DNA of 64,000 bases from Pilaira anomala (GCA_025716855.1 JAIXMQ010000006.1:671501-735500), one strand, 5' to 3'; counted from the first letter of the stretch, positions 34,119 to 47,299 are shown. Numbers and translations: made by a program. Notes: a model not told the origin generated them from the letters alone.

Positions 34119-35003
34119 ATGTCTCCTTTTACTCACCTTTTTATATCTAAAAGCAGAAAAGTAAACTTTGAATTATCACTTATCATAAGAGACTTGGTCA
34201 ATGTACCATTAGTGAGTGGATATTATTATGTAAATTGGAAAATAAAGAATGCTACACATACAACTGGTTCAACTGCAAGGTACGATAATAATAAAAAAAA
34301 ATATTATAATTAGGTTAAATAACAAGTTCAAGTAGAGTTCACATTAAAGACCATCAAGTTACTTGGAATCATCCCATTAACACCATGGTTCAACTCGTCA
34401 TAAACAAACAGCAAATACTTGGTAGTTGTGAATTAAAGTTAGAAATACATCAAAAAGGCGGTAAAGAAATTGGATCAATATCGATCAATTTGTCAGAATA
34501 CGCTGGTTCAGGAGTAACAACTGAACGTTATCTATTACAAGATTGTAAATATAATTCAACTATCAAGGTATAATTCTTAAATTTGGTTAAATATACATTT
34601 ATTTATTGTACAACATTTGACAGTTATCATTACGGATGAATATAAAACCCGATTCCGTTCATACTTTTCAAACGTAATTATTTAATGAACATCTCTTTTA
34701 CAATTGTTATCATTACTTACAAAATTCTCTAGTCCACCGTTGTCAAGACAACAAATATTTAAAGATATCCCTTCAATTGTTCATCATACATCGAAACCCA
34801 TACCATTTCCTTTATTACTTCGAAAATCACAGTCTGCTATATCCTTAGTAAGTACCTAAAATATCAATTCAAATTTGTATGTTTTTTTTTACTTATAATC
34901 TATATAGCCAAATTATTGTAAAGTACATCTATCACAAGAACCATCTCCTGTTGATTTAGTAGAACAACTATTTGCTGTAAAAGAAGTTAGAATCAAGGCA
35001 TAA
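34119..35003 (+). CDS. NT-C2 domain protein (EEIG1/EHBP1-type N-terminal C2)
   Basis: Five exons: 34119-34279, 34336-34567, 34624-34673, 34733-34847 and 34908-35003, giving 217 aa. The first about 140 residues follow the NT-C2 pattern: FELSLIIRDLVNVPLVSGYYYVNW (here split as FELSLIIRDL and VPLVSGYYYVNWKI), a STAR-VHIKDHQVTWNH junction, CELKLEIHQKGGKE, IGSISINLSEYA and a final NSTIKLSLRM. This domain in EEIG1, EHBP1 and plant homologues binds membranes or Rab-pathway partners. The C-terminal 75 residues are low in recognisable features. The exon 1/2 join restores the family's conserved Arg-Val. Function in fungi unknown. Confidence 0.8.
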
Positions 35004-35319
35004 ATTTCATTGGCTTTCTAGATAATAATAAAGGTCACAAAAACAGTGCAATTTTTTTCATATCCCTCCCATAAAACGCAACCTATCTTTTTTCTTTTTC
35101 TTTTTTTCGACATCTTTTTTTTTATACAAGTTATACATTATACTCTTTTTCTTTCTTTCTTTTTTTGTTCCTTTTAGAAAGAAGCTTTTACTTGTAAAAA
35201 AAAAAGAAGAAAAAAAAGTCTTTTTTCATTTGTTTTTAGGTATTTATAATATTTAAAGAAAAAACACGTTCATCCAGACTAATTATTTTAGTAGATTATT
35301 CATTTAAAAATCAATATAA

Positions 35320-38300
35320 ATGGATAGCAACAACTCGGGATTACCCATTCCAGTTGGCGGAGCACCTTCCGCTTACACAAACCAATATGATCAGTACGCG
35401 TACGAATCAAACCCTCAAACTGAAAAAAGTCAAGAAGACAAGTTAAAAGAGAAAGCTAGAAAATGGCAACAATTACAAAACAAACGTTATGGTGAAAAGA
35501 GAAAATTTGGTAAAATAAAATAGAATGACTGCGCCACTATTGAATCAATACTAATAATACATACATATATATAGGTTTCATTGAACACGAAAAGGCAGAT
35601 ATGCCTCCAGAGCATCTTCGTAAAATTATCAAGGATCATGGTGATATGACAGCAAAGAAATTTCGACATGATAAACGTATTTATCTTGGTGCGCTCAAGT
35701 ATGTTCCTCATGCTGTATTAAAGTTATTGGAAAATATGCCAATGCCTTGGGAACAAGTAAGAGAAGTCTCGGTATTATATCATATTACTGGTGCAATTAC
35801 TTTTGTCAATGAAATTCCTTGGGTTATTGAACCTGTTTATATTGCTCAATGGGGTTCTCAATGGATTATGATGCGTAGAGAAAAACGTGATAGAAGACAT
35901 TTCAAACGTATGCGTTTCCCTCCCTTTGATGATGAAGAACCTCCTCTTGATTATGGTGACAATATTATGGATGTTGAACCTTTAGAAGCTATTCAAATGG
36001 AATTAGATGAAGAGGAAGATGATGCTATTTATGATTGGTTTTATGATAACAAACCTTTAATGGATACTAAATTCGTAAATGGTTCTAGTTATCGTAAATG
36101 GCGTCTTGATTTACCCATCATGTCTACTTTATATCGTGTTGCTCATCAATTATTATCTGACTTGAATGATAAAAACTATTTCTATCTCTTTGATCTTAAC
36201 TCTTTCTTTACCGCTAAGGCCTTGAGTATGGCTATTCCCGGTGGTCCCAAGTTTGAACCTTTATATCGTGATATGGATTCTGCTGATGATGATTGGAACG
36301 AATTTAACGATATTAACAAGATTATTATTCGTCAACCTATTCGTACCGAATATAAGATTGCTTTCCCTTTCTTATATAACTCACTTCCTCGTAGTGTTAA
36401 AGTCTCTTGGTATCATTATCCTACTGTTGTCTTTATTCGTTCCGAAGATCCTGATCTTCCTGCCTTCTATTTCGATCCTATTATTAACCCTATTTCTTCT
36501 CGTAATATCGAAAATGCTGGTACTCAACATGAAGATGAAATCTTTGGTGAAGGAGAAGAAGATATCGAGTTTACATTACCCAACTATGTTGCTCCTTTCT
36601 TGAGTGACACTGAACTCTATACAGATAATACAGCTAATGCTATTTCACTTTATTGGGCACCTCATCCTTTTGATAAACGTTCAGGTCGTACACGTCGTGC
36701 TCAAGATGTCCCGCTTGTAAAGAGTTGGTATCTTGAACATTGTCCTGCCGGTCAACCTGTGAAGGTTCGTGTCTCTTATCAAAAGTTATTGAAATGTTAT
36801 GTCTTGAACGCACTTCATCATCGTCCACCCAAAGCTTTAAACAAAAAATACCTCTTCCGTAGTTTAAAGGCTACCAAGTTTTTCCAAACGACTCAAATTG
36901 ATTGGGTTGAAGCAGGTTTACAAGTATGTCGTCAAGGTTACAACATGTTGAATTTATTGATCCACAGAAAGAACTTGAATTATCTTCATTTGGATTACAA
37001 TTTCAATTTAAAGCCTGTCAAGACTTTAACTACAAAAGAAAGAAAGAAGTCTCGTTTTGGTAACGCTTTCCATTTATGTAGAGAAATCTTGCGTTTAACA
37101 AAATTGATTGTGGACTCTCATGTTCAATACCGTCTTGGTAATGTGGATGCTTTCCAATTAGCTGATGGTCTTCAATACATCTTTTCTCACGTGGGTCAAT
37201 TGACCGGTATGTATCGTTACAAGTACCGTTTGATGAGACAAATTCGTATGTGTAAGGATTTAAAGCATTTGATCTACTACCGTTTCAATACCGGCCCTGT
37301 CGGTAAAGGTCCTGGTGTAGGTATCTGGGCTCCTGGTTGGAGAGTATGGCTCTTCTTTATGCGTGGTATTGTTCCTTTGCTTGAACGTTGGTTAGGTAAT
37401 TTACTTGCTCGTCAATTCGAAGGTAGACATTCTAAGGGTATCGCCAAAACTGTCACTAAGCAACGTGTGGATTCTCATTACGATTTGGAATTGAGAGCTG
37501 CTGTACTTCATGATATTATGGATGCTATGCCTGAAGGTATCAAGGGTAACAAGTCTCGTACTATTCTTCAACATCTTTCAGAAGCCTGGAGAGCTTGGAA
37601 GGCTAATATTCCTTGGAAGGTACCTGGTATGCCTGCTCCTATTGAGAATATGATTCTTCGTTATATCAAGGCCAAGGCTGATTGGTGGACTAGTGTTGCT
37701 CATTATAATCGTGAACGTATTAGAAGAGGTGCTACTGTTGATAAGACTATTTGTCGTAAGAATTTGGGTCGTTTAACACGTCTCTGGCTTAAGGCAGAAC
37801 AAGAACGTCAACATAACTATCTCAAGGATGGTCCTTATATTACTGCAGAAGAAGCTGTTGCTATCTATACATCTACTGTACATTGGTTAGAAAGTCGAAA
37901 GTTCTCACCTATTCCTTTCCCTCCTCTTTCTTACAAGCATGATACCAAATTGTTAATTCTTGCTTTGGAACGTCTTCGTGAAGCTTATAGTGTTCAAGGT
38001 CGTTTAAATCAATCTCAAAGAGAAGAATTAGGATTGATTGAACAAGCTTATGATAATCCTCATGAAGCGCTCTCTCGTATTAAACGTTTATTGTTAACTC
38101 AACGTGCTTTCAAGGAAGTTGGTATCGAATTCATGGATCTTTACTCTCATTTGATTCCAGTTTATGATATTGAACCACTTGAAAAGATTACAGATGCCTA
38201 TCTTGATCAATATCTTTGGTATGAAGCTGATAAACGTCACTTATTCCCTGCTTGGATTAAACCTTCTGATTCTGAACCACCACCATTACTTGTTTATAAG

Positions 38301-41300
38301 TGGTGTCAAGGTATTAACAACTTGACTGATGTTTGGGATACAAGTGAAGGTCAATGTAACGTGATGATGGAAACAACATTCAGTCGTGTCTATGAAAAGA
38401 TTGATTTGACACTTTTGGGTCGTTTGTTACGTTTGATTTTGGATCACAATTTAGCAGATTATGCAACAGCAAAGAACAATATTGTATTGAATTACAAGGA
38501 TATGAACCACGTAAATGCATTTGGTTTAATTCGTGGTTTACAATTCGCCTCATTTATCTTCCAATACTATGGTCTTGTATTGGATCTCTTGGTATTAGGT
38601 CTTCATCGTGCTAGTGAAATGGCAGGACCACCTCAATTGCCTAATGATTTCTTACAATACCGTGATGTAGATACCGAAACACGTCATCCAATTCGTCTTT
38701 ACTCTCGTTATGTGGATCGTATTCATATCTTCTTCAGATTTACTGCAGATGAAGCTCGTGATTTAATTCAACGTTATTTGACAGAACATCCTGATCCCAA
38801 TTTCGAAAATATTGTTGGATACAATAACAAGAAATGCTGGCCCCGTGATTGTCGTATGAGATTAATGAAACATGATGTTAATTTGGGTCGTGCTGCTTTC
38901 TGGGATATCAAGAATCGTCTTCCTCGTTCATTGACAACAATTGAATGGGAGAATAGTTTCGTTAGTGTTTATTCTCAAGATAATCCAAACTTGTTGTTCT
39001 CTATGAGTGGATTTGAAATTCGTATTTTACCAAAGATCAGAAGTATGAATGAAGAATTTACTTTGAAGGATGGTGTTTGGAATTTAGTAAATGAACAAAC
39101 AAAAGAAAGAACTGCTCAAGCTTATTTACGTGTTGATCAAGAATCTATGGATAAATTCCATAATCGTATTCGTCAAATCTTGATGGCTTCTGGTAGTACC
39201 ACCTTTAGTAAAATCGCAAACAAATGGAATACTGCTTTGATCGGTTTAATGACTTATTATCGTGAAGCTGTCGTTCATACGCGTGAATTACTTGATTTAC
39301 TCGTAAAGTGTGAAAACAAGATTCAAACTCGTGTCAAGATCGGTCTTAATTCTAAAATGCCTTCTCGTTTCCCTCCTGTCGTCTTTATGACACCTAAAGA
39401 ATTGGGTGGTCTCGGTATGCTTTCTATGGGTCACGTATTGATTCCTCAATCCGATTTACGTTGGTCTAAACAAACTGAAACTGGTATCACTCATTTCCGT
39501 TCTGGTATGTCTCATGATGAAGATACTCTTATTCCTAACTTGTATCGTTATATTCAATCTTGGGAATCTGAATTTGTTGACTCTCAACGTGTTTGGGCTG
39601 AATATGCTTTAAAGCGTCAAGAAGCAAATGCGCAAAACAGACGTTTAACTTTAGAAGATTTAGAAGATTCTTGGGATCGTGGTATTCCTCGTATTAACAC
39701 ACTTTTCCAAAAGGATCGTCATACACTTGCTTATGATAAGGGTTGGCGTGTACGTACAGACTTCAAGCAATATCAAGTATTAAAGAACAATCCTTTCTGG
39801 TGGACTCATCAACGTCATGATGGTAAACTTTGGAATTTGAATAATTATCGTACAGATATGATCCAAGCTTTAGGTGGTGTAGAAGGTATTTTAGAACATA
39901 CATTATTTAAGGGTACCTACCATAAGGATTGGCATGGTCTTTTCTGGGAGAAGGCATCTGGTTTTGAAGAAAGTATGAAATCAAAGAAACTTACAAACGC
40001 TCAAAGATCTGGTTTGAATCAAATTCCTAATCGTCGTTTTACTCTTTGGTGGTCTGTTACCATTAATCGTGCTAATGTTTATGTCGGTTTCCAAGTACAA
40101 CTCGATTTAACTGGTATTTTCATGCATGGTAAAATTCCTACCCTTAAGATTTCTCTTATTCAAATTTTCCGTGCGCATTTATGGCAAAAGATTCATGAAG
40201 CTTTAACTATGGATTTCGCTCAAGTATTTGATCGTGAATTAGAAGCTCTTCAAATTGAAACCGTCCAAAAGGAAACTATTCATCCTAGAAAGTCTTACAA
40301 GATGAATTCTTCTGCTTCTGATATCTTGTTGTTTGCTGCCTACAAGTGGCCTGTCTCTCGTCCATCTCTTTTGAGTGACCCTAAGGATGTCATGGAAGGT
40401 CCTACCACCACCAAGTACTGGCTTGATATTCAATTGAGATGGGGTGATTATGATTCTCATGATATTGAAAGATACACTCGTGCCAAGTTCTTAGATTATA
40501 CTACTGATAACATGAGTATCTATCCTTCTCCTACTGGTCTTATGATCGGTGTTGATTTAGCTTATAACTTGTATTCTGCTTACGGTAATTGGATTCCTGG
40601 TATGAAGCCTTTGGTTCAACAAGCAATGGGTAAAATCATGAAGGCCAATCCTGCTCTTTATGTTCTTCGTGAACGTATCAGAAAGGCTCTTCAATTGTAT
40701 TCTTCTGAACCCACTGAACCTTACTTGTCTTCAACTAACTATGGCGAATTATTCAGTAACCAAATTATTTGGTTTGTTGATGATACTAATGTCTATCGTG
40801 TTACTATTCACAAGACATTCGAGGGTAATTTAACAACTAAACCTATTAACGGTGCTATTTTTATCTTTAACCCACGTACTGGTCAACTTTTCTTGAAGAT
40901 TATTCATACATCTGTTTGGGCTGGTCAAAAGCGTTTAGGTCAATTAGCCAAGTGGAAGACTGCAGAAGAAGTTGCCGCCTTGATTCGTTCTCTTCCTGTA
41001 GAAGAACAACCCAAGCAAATTATTGTCACAAGAAAGGGTATGTTGGATCCTTTAGAAGTCCATTTACTCGATTTCCCCAACATTGTCATTAAGGGTTCCG
41101 AACTTCAATTACCTTTCCAAGCTTGTTTGAAGGTTGAAAAGTTTGGTGATTTGATCTTGAAGGCTACTGAACCTCAAATGGTTTTGTTCAACTTGTACGA
41201 TGATTGGTTAAAGACTTTCTCTTCTTACACCGCTTTCTCTCGTTTGGTTCTTATCTTACGTGCTCTTCATGTTAATACCGATAAGACCAAGATGATCTTG

Positions 41301-42440
41301 CGTCCTGATAGAAGTACTATTACTGAACCTCATCATATCTGGCCAACTCTCACTGATGAAGAATGGGCTAAGGTTGAAGTCCAATTGAAGGATTTGATTT
41401 TAGCTGATTACGGTAAGAAGAATAACGTTAATGTTGCTTCTCTTACACAATCCGAAATCAGAGATATTATTTTGGGTATGGAAATTCAAGCCCCATCTCT
41501 TCAACGTCAACAAATTGCAGAAATTGAAAAGCAAACGAAGGAACAATCTCAATTGACTGCTGTTACTACCAAGACTCGTAATATTCATGGTGATGAAATG
41601 ATTGTTACTACTACCAGTAACTACGAACAAGCCACTTTCTCTAGTAAGACTGAATGGCGTATTCGTGCTATCTCTGCCACCAATTTGTATTTGAGAACCA
41701 ACCATATCTATGTTAACTCGGATGATATCAAGGAACACACTTATACTTATGTTATGCCCAAGAATGTCTTGAAGCGATTCATTACTATCTCTGATTTACG
41801 TACTCAAATTGCTGGTTTCATGTATGGTGTCAGTCCTCCTGATGCTCCCAATGTCAAAGAAATTCGTTGTGTTGTCATTCCTCCTCAATGGGGTACACAT
41901 CAAACTGTTCATTTGCCTAACACACTTCCTGAACATGAATACTTGGCTGATTTGGAACCTTTGGGTTGGATTCACACTCAACCTCAAGAATTAATGAATA
42001 TCTCTCCTCAAGATGTTACTACACACGCCAAGTTATTAGTTAACAATAAAACTTGGGATGGTGAAAAGACTGTTACCTTGACTTGTTCTTTCACTCCTGG
42101 TTCTTGTTCACTTTCTGCTTACAAGTTATCTCCTGCCGGTTTTGAATGGGGTAAGACTAACATTGATCCTGGAAATCAACCTCAAGGTTATTTACCTACA
42201 CACGGTGAAAAGGTTCAAATCTTATTGTCTGATCGTTTCCTTGGTCACTTTATGGTACCTTCTGAAATTTGGAATTATAACTTTATGGGTGCTCAATTTA
42301 GTGCAAACATGAATTATAGACTTGTTTTAGATGTTCCTAAGGAATTCTATCACGAATCCCATCGTGCTGCTCACTTTATGAACTTTAGTAGCGAAACTGA
42401 AGCAACAACTGAAGCCGATATTGAAGATAACTTTGCTTAA
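35320..42440 (+). CDS. PRP8: Pre-mRNA-splicing factor Prp8
   Basis: Two exons, 35320-35509 and 35575-42440, encode 2351 aa (human PRPF8 2335). A single 65-nt intron lies near the start. The conserved order is intact: Pro-rich short N-tail, PRO8NT region from about residue 60 ([16 protein letters not shown]), the central reverse-transcriptase-like and linker parts, the endonuclease-like domain, the RNase-H-like domain around residues 1760-2000 and the C-terminal Jab1/MPN domain ([29 protein letters not shown]) from about 2090. Prp8 is the U5 snRNP core protein that cradles the spliceosome active site. No intein is inserted, although Prp8 is a common fungal intein host. Confidence 0.98.
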
Positions 42441-42604
42441 AAAACTCTTAAGTTTTTTTCTCACATACACACGCACTCTCACACACATCTGTACACATTT
42501 TTAAAAAATATATAATAAACTTTCTTTTTTACTTTGTTTTATATAGAAAACGGTTACACACATGAAATTATACCATTTAACATTTGGGGTTTGTTTTTAT
42601 CAAT

Positions 42605-43211
42605 TTAACTTCCGCGGTAAGTAGTGTAGGAATAAGGACTGATTAACAATGGGATATGATAATGTTGTTCAGGGTTAGCAAGCTCAAATACAATCTATAT
42701 TTATAAAAAAAAAGTCAGTTATTACTGTTTATAAATAGAAATATTTTTATCAATGTATTTACTTGAACGTAAGGATAGAAGCAATCTTGACCAATCTTGG
42801 AAAAGAAAGCTTGTGTTTCAAAAGTGACACGGTAGATACCCTTTTCTGCTTTATATCCATCGGGTAATAAGGTAGGGCAACGACCATCACTGTTAGTTTG
42901 ACTATATAAACAATATTATGCATGAATAAGAAAAAAGAATTAACACACATAAAATAATTTTTTGTCTTACGAGGTAGAAAGAGTAGTGAATCCACCAGCA
43001 GAGTCCAACTTTTCAATCTTTACATCAATATTTTGTCCTGGTGTACCCAAAGAAGCAATAAGAACATGACAAGTTACAGGGCTTTTATGTGCAGACATGG
43101 CAGGCTATAATGATCATATTATGAATACATGAATATGTATTTACTTATTTAGTGTAATCGTACCTTTAAATGTTGTTTAACTGTTTCGAGTCTGGATGAA
43201 GCAGATGACAT
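42605..43211 (-). CDS. 5-hydroxyisourate hydrolase (transthyretin-like)
   Basis: Four exons on the minus strand: 43211-43164, 43104-42971, 42901-42763 and 42694-42605, giving 136 aa. The core after residue 20 shows family blocks VTCHVLIASLGTPGQ (with the active-site His), TNSDGRCPTLL (active-site Arg) and the C-terminal signature YRGS just before the stop. The enzyme hydrolyses 5-hydroxyisourate, the product of urate oxidase, in purine breakdown; many homologues are peroxisomal. Here the end is YRGS with no added SKL-type signal. The N-terminal 16-residue exon is extra relative to the enzyme core. Convergent with PRP8, 164 bp between stop codons. Confidence 0.93.
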
Positions 43212-43931
43212 GAGTAAAAGAAAAAGACAAGAAAAACTAGATCATATTTTTTATTTTTTTATAGTCTTCGCTGGCTTTTTTATTTCAAGCACAGCCCTTC
43301 TTATTTCTGTACGACAATTATCGAAAACTGGCTATTTTCAAGATAACAAGAAATTTGCATTCAAAGATACAAAAAAAAAAAAAAAAAATGCAAGTTACGA
43401 ATAAGATGCTCGCACATACTTATAATTTAGTCGTGATCCTTGCAAATCAATTTTAAGCTCAACGGAAAGCTTAATAGCTCGCTATCATCAACAATAGTAT
43501 ACAAGATAACTATTAGTTTTTTATAATCAATCAAAACTTTGTTCATGATTGGCCTATTCTTGAATAATATAGATATTTTCTTCTTAGTAAAAGACGTATA
43601 AAAATATTAAATATATCAACTATCTATCACTTGTCAATTAATTTGAAAACGTCAAAATCACCTAAAAATTGCAAAACAATAATTTATATTGCTCTATAAA
43701 AGCAGTACCACAGATTAAAACAATAGCAAAAATAAGCACATAAACCACCATCTAAAGTAACTTATCGCACAGTAATGCTTCATTTTTCCCATTTAATTAG
43801 TAGTAAAAAACATATGTCAAAACTGCTGAAGGGGTTTCCTTTTGTATTTATTTTAAATATGTTCGCTCTCGGTTTGCATGTATTGTGTAAAAAATGTGTA
43901 TATAAACTCTTCTCTTTTATTGTTCGTAAAT
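43212..43931. other. Intergenic between HIU hydrolase and NDUFB9
   Basis: About 720 bp, AT-rich. The chance ORFs in it overlap the HIU hydrolase start on the opposite strand or the last NDUFB9 exon, and are not supported. Confidence 0.5.
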
Positions 43932-44395
43932 TTAATGGTGGTGAGCAGAAGGATCGTTCTATAGAAAGAAAGGGAGAAAAAAGAGGGTTTACTTATTAAT
44001 ATCCTTGTAGAATCATATCAAAAATTCAATATACTTACAACAATAGGAGGAAGGTTACGTTCCCACTTGGTACCTTCGGGGCCCATAGGGACTAAAAAAA
44101 AAAAAAAAAAAAATGTCAGTGCAAGTCGATCTCGACTATTTTCAAAAATGATCAAATTACATTTATAGGGATCGGGGTGAGCCCATTCTTGAAGTTCTTT
44201 CTCTGCGTTTTGAACAACAGCTTGGATTTCCTTAGGGTTGGTGAGAGCTTTATTTTGTTCGAATTGAGCTCTAATAGCTAAAGCTTTTTGACGCCATAAA
44301 TCACGTTGGATGTACCAATCCAAAGAGAGCTTCAATGAACGCTTATAAAGTGATTGTACGTGCAAACGATGAGCTACTGAAACTGGAGATGACAT
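43932..44395 (-). CDS. Mitochondrial complex I subunit NDUFB9/B22 (LYR family)
   Basis: Three exons on the minus strand: 44395-44161, 44091-44039 and 43958-43932, giving 104 aa. The N-terminus HRLHVQSLYKRSLKLSLDW contains the LYR-type tripeptide region of the B22 subunit, followed by the family's RDLWRQKALAIRAQFE, a NAEKELQEWAHPDPYK segment and, across the junction, GPEGTKWERNLPPI. The last 27-nt exon adds NDPSAHHH. B22 is an accessory subunit of the membrane arm that binds the mitochondrial acyl carrier protein through its LYR fold. A run of T precedes the exon 2 acceptor. Confidence 0.88.
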
Positions 44396-44601
44396 GTTAC
44401 AGAAAAAAAAAAGAGTGAGGGGTTTTTTTCTTTAAGGTGAAATGAATAAGAAAAATCAAAACAAAAACATAGTCTTAGATTGTGTAATCCCCGCCATTTG
44501 CGGGGTGTTCGTGCTTGTAAGGTCTACGTCACCTTTCAACGAAGTTCCTGCAACCCTCTTATCCAGACATACGAATTCATGTTTATTTTATTAAGATGAA
44601 A

Positions 44602-44922
44602 TTAAGAATCTGGAGAATAAGAATCGTAATGTGCAAAGTCAGGCGAGTGTGGCATGTGCTCATCGGGTTGACTACCAAATAATTCGTTACTAGTATCGTG
44701 CGTATCAACGATATGTTCGTCGTCCGAATCGACTCTATCTTCTCTTGATTCGAGTGCTGGTTTCCCTCGAATTAAAATAGTTGCGCCTACTTGAAGATTT
44801 TTTAGCCGCTTCTCTATTAGTTTGTCTTCCATTTGTGTGATTTCTGCCAATTTTTCTTGCGCAGTTTGTTTCTTAGAGTACCAACGAGAACTGCTAGCAA
44901 CTGGTGTGAGTGACGGATACAT
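44602..44922 (-). CDS. Candidate anaphase-promoting complex subunit 15 (APC15/Mnd2-like)
   Basis: Intronless ORF of 106 aa. It begins MYPSLTPVASSSRWYSKK, continues with a helical EKLAEITQMEDKLIEKRLKN segment, then IRGKPALESREDRVDSDDE and an acidic tail. This order (PSL-P near the start, a Trp, a helix, a G-K-P turn and an acidic end) matches the layout of APC15, which controls mitotic checkpoint complex turnover on the APC/C. The match is by pattern only. Alternative: a lineage-specific small acidic protein. It is divergent from the HP1-like gene with 106 bp between start codons. Confidence 0.45.
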   Translation of the reverse strand: MYPSLTPVASSSRWYSKKQTAQEKLAEITQMEDKLIEKRLKNLQVGATILIRGKPALESREDRVDSDDEHIVDTHDTSNELFGSQPDEHMPHSPDFAHYDSYSPDS

Positions 44923-45028
44923 TTTTTTTTATTTTTATTAAAAAAGAGTGAAAAAAGATTTTTCTGTTTGGACGTGACCTGACTTAACAATTTTTCCTCA
45001 TTTTATTATTATTTCAAAGATTAAATAA

Positions 45029-45802
45029 ATGGAGCCAGATAAAGAGGAATTGATTGAATTAGACGAGGAAGTATATGAAGTAGAAAGCTTAAAGGGGCAC
45101 CGAAAAGCTTTATACGATAAGGTAAAATCGTCATGACCTATTGCGAACGATACAAAAAAAAAGGGTATTGACATTTTGACAGAACCAAATCGAATACCTT
45201 ATCAAATGGAAAGACTATGCCGATGAATACAATTCTTGGGAAAAAGAGGTGGACATGTAATTAGCGCAAAAGAAAGGGGGGAGGGGGAGAGAGACTATGT
45301 GATAAAATGGTATTGATTCATATCTAATTTTATTTAGCTTCTCGAAGAATTTAGTTGACGATTATTGGAGAAAACAACCTTACACATTGGAGGATTTTAG
45401 AAACGGAACACATAAGAAAAAAGTAAAGTTATCTTCAAGTAACAAAAAGAGACCAGTCCCTTCAGCCGTAATGTTGGAAGTCGAAAAAAAACAAAAATTG
45501 AATGATATCAAGTCAGCCAAACTTACTGCAGAACCACCAACTGGATTAACTTGGAATGATATTGACTCGATTAAAAATATATTTCATTGCGGTACTGAGA
45601 CATATTTTGCTGAAGTAAAGTGGACTAAAACGGATACAGTCTCCTTCATACCGATAAGATTGTTACGAAAATTTAACCCATTAAAGGTATATAGAATGTT
45701 TAGATATACATGAACGATACTTACTTTTTTATTATTATTACGTAGCTCATCTATTTCTATGAAAGTGTTCTTGACTTCAATTGTAAAGGCAAGAGTAGAT
45801 AA
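45029..45802 (+). CDS. HP1-like chromodomain/chromo-shadow protein
   Basis: Four exons: 45029-45121, 45183-45256, 45338-45686 and 45746-45802, giving 190 aa. An N-terminal chromodomain (about residues 15-65) shows VYEVESLKGHR and IEYLIKWKDYADEYNSWE, with the aromatic cage residues Tyr, Trp and Trp in place. A basic linker with KKKVKLSSSNKKRP follows, then a chromo-shadow domain (about 125-185) containing AEVKWTKTDTVSFIP and a final LIYFYESVL. This two-domain layout is that of heterochromatin protein 1/Swi6, which reads methylated histone H3 Lys9 and dimerises through the shadow domain. All junctions are GT-AG and in phase. Confidence 0.88.
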
Positions 45803-45938
45803 CTATGTGATTTCTGATTTTTCAAAAGTCACGGAAAAAAGACGCGCTTTTTTTTTATGACACTTCCAAACGCGATTATTATTATTTTTTTTTTTTTTTG
45901 CTTTTTTTTCCTCATTAAATCCATTAAAATTAATAAAA

Positions 45939-47299
45939 ATGAGTCTTTGGGCTGACAAGTATAAACCTAAATCTTTGGACCAACTTTCATATCATAAGGA
46001 TTTATCTAACCACTTAAAAAAGTTGGTGAGTTGGTTTCTTTCATTTCAGTTTAGAATGTTCAACATATTGAGTGTAATAGTAACCGAGTACCTTTGTTTT
46101 TTGTATATAGGCTAATTCAGATAATTTTCCCCACATGTTGTTCTATGGACCTTCAGGTGCTGGTAAAAAGACTCGTATTACAGCTGTTTTGAGAGAAATT
46201 TATGGACCTTCTGTTGATAAACTTAAAGTCGATCAACGTCAATTCATCTCTACGTCAAACCGTAAAATGCTTTTTACAGTTGTGTCAAGTAACTTTCACA
46301 TAGAATTGAATCCAAGGTAAAGTTATTGAAACTACTGTTATTTTGTTCAGCGATTTAACAATGTACTTGCAGTGATTTAGGAATGTATGATCGTGTTATT
46401 ATTCAAGATGTCATTAAAGGTATTGCTCAGTCTCAACAAATCGATCCTAACGCTAAACATCAGTTCAAGGGTAAATATATAAATGCGCTGATTGGTAATA
46501 ATCGAACTCAACTAAGATAATATGGATTTGTAGTTGTGATTATTGATCAAGCAGATGAATTAACTCGAGAGGCTCAAGCAGCTCTTCGTAGAACAATGGA
46601 AAAATATACATCAACAATGCGTTTAGTTCTTTGTTGTAACAGTCTCAGTAAAATTATTGCACCTGTCAGATCTCGTTGCTTATTAATGCGCGTTGGAAGA
46701 CCTGACGTACCTGAAGTTGTTCGTGTTCTTCAAGATATTGCTTCAAAAGAAGGGTTTCAGTTACCGGAAACTTTAGCTACGGGCATTGCTGAGCATGCCG
46801 AAAGAAATTTGAGAGCAGCATTATTATCATTAGAGAGTACAGCCGTTAAACAGTAAGATATAATTTGGAGTATACATCACAATTGATTAACTTTTTTATT
46901 TATTAGTACTGATTTAACGAGTATTACACAACCAGAAAGTTTAGATTGGGAAATGGCTATTGCTAAAGTAGCCAAGTTAATCTTGGAAGAGCAAACACCT
47001 GCGAGATTATTAATGGTCCGCTCTCACTTATACGATATTATCACCAAATGTATTCAATCATCTGTTATCATAAAGAGACTAACATTTTTTCTTATCGATA
47101 AAATGGATGAGCCTATGAAATTAAAAGTTATTGAAAGAGCTGCTTTCCATGTAAGTTGTGTATTTATATTCATAAAATGCATACGAATAACCACTTTATA
47201 TTTAAATCAACATAGGAACATCGTTTACGTTTAGGTGCTAAAGACATTTTCCATTTAGAAGCATTTGTAGCAAATGTGATGAGCATGTATAAGAAGTAA
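45939..47299 (+). CDS. RFC5: Replication factor C small subunit (yeast Rfc5 / human RFC3 type)
   Basis: Six exons: 45939-46025, 46111-46316, 46373-46470, 46534-46852, 46907-47150 and 47216-47299, giving 345 aa. Landmarks: N-terminal LWADKYKPKSLDQL, Walker A GPSGAGKKT at residues 42-50, degenerate Walker B IIDQADEL, AALRRTMEKY and the SRC motif in APVRSRCLL. The degenerate Walker B and the FPHMLFYGPSGAGKK form match the non-hydrolysing Rfc5/RFC3 position of the clamp loader that places PCNA on DNA. It follows the HP1-like gene by 136 bp on the same strand. The downstream poly-A-rich region separates it from convergent KEI1. Confidence 0.94.

Noticed and set aside
43210..43404. 64-codon plus-strand ORF with a hydrophobic segment
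   Set aside because: Its ATG overlaps the HIU hydrolase start on the other strand, and it ends in poly-Lys from an A run.
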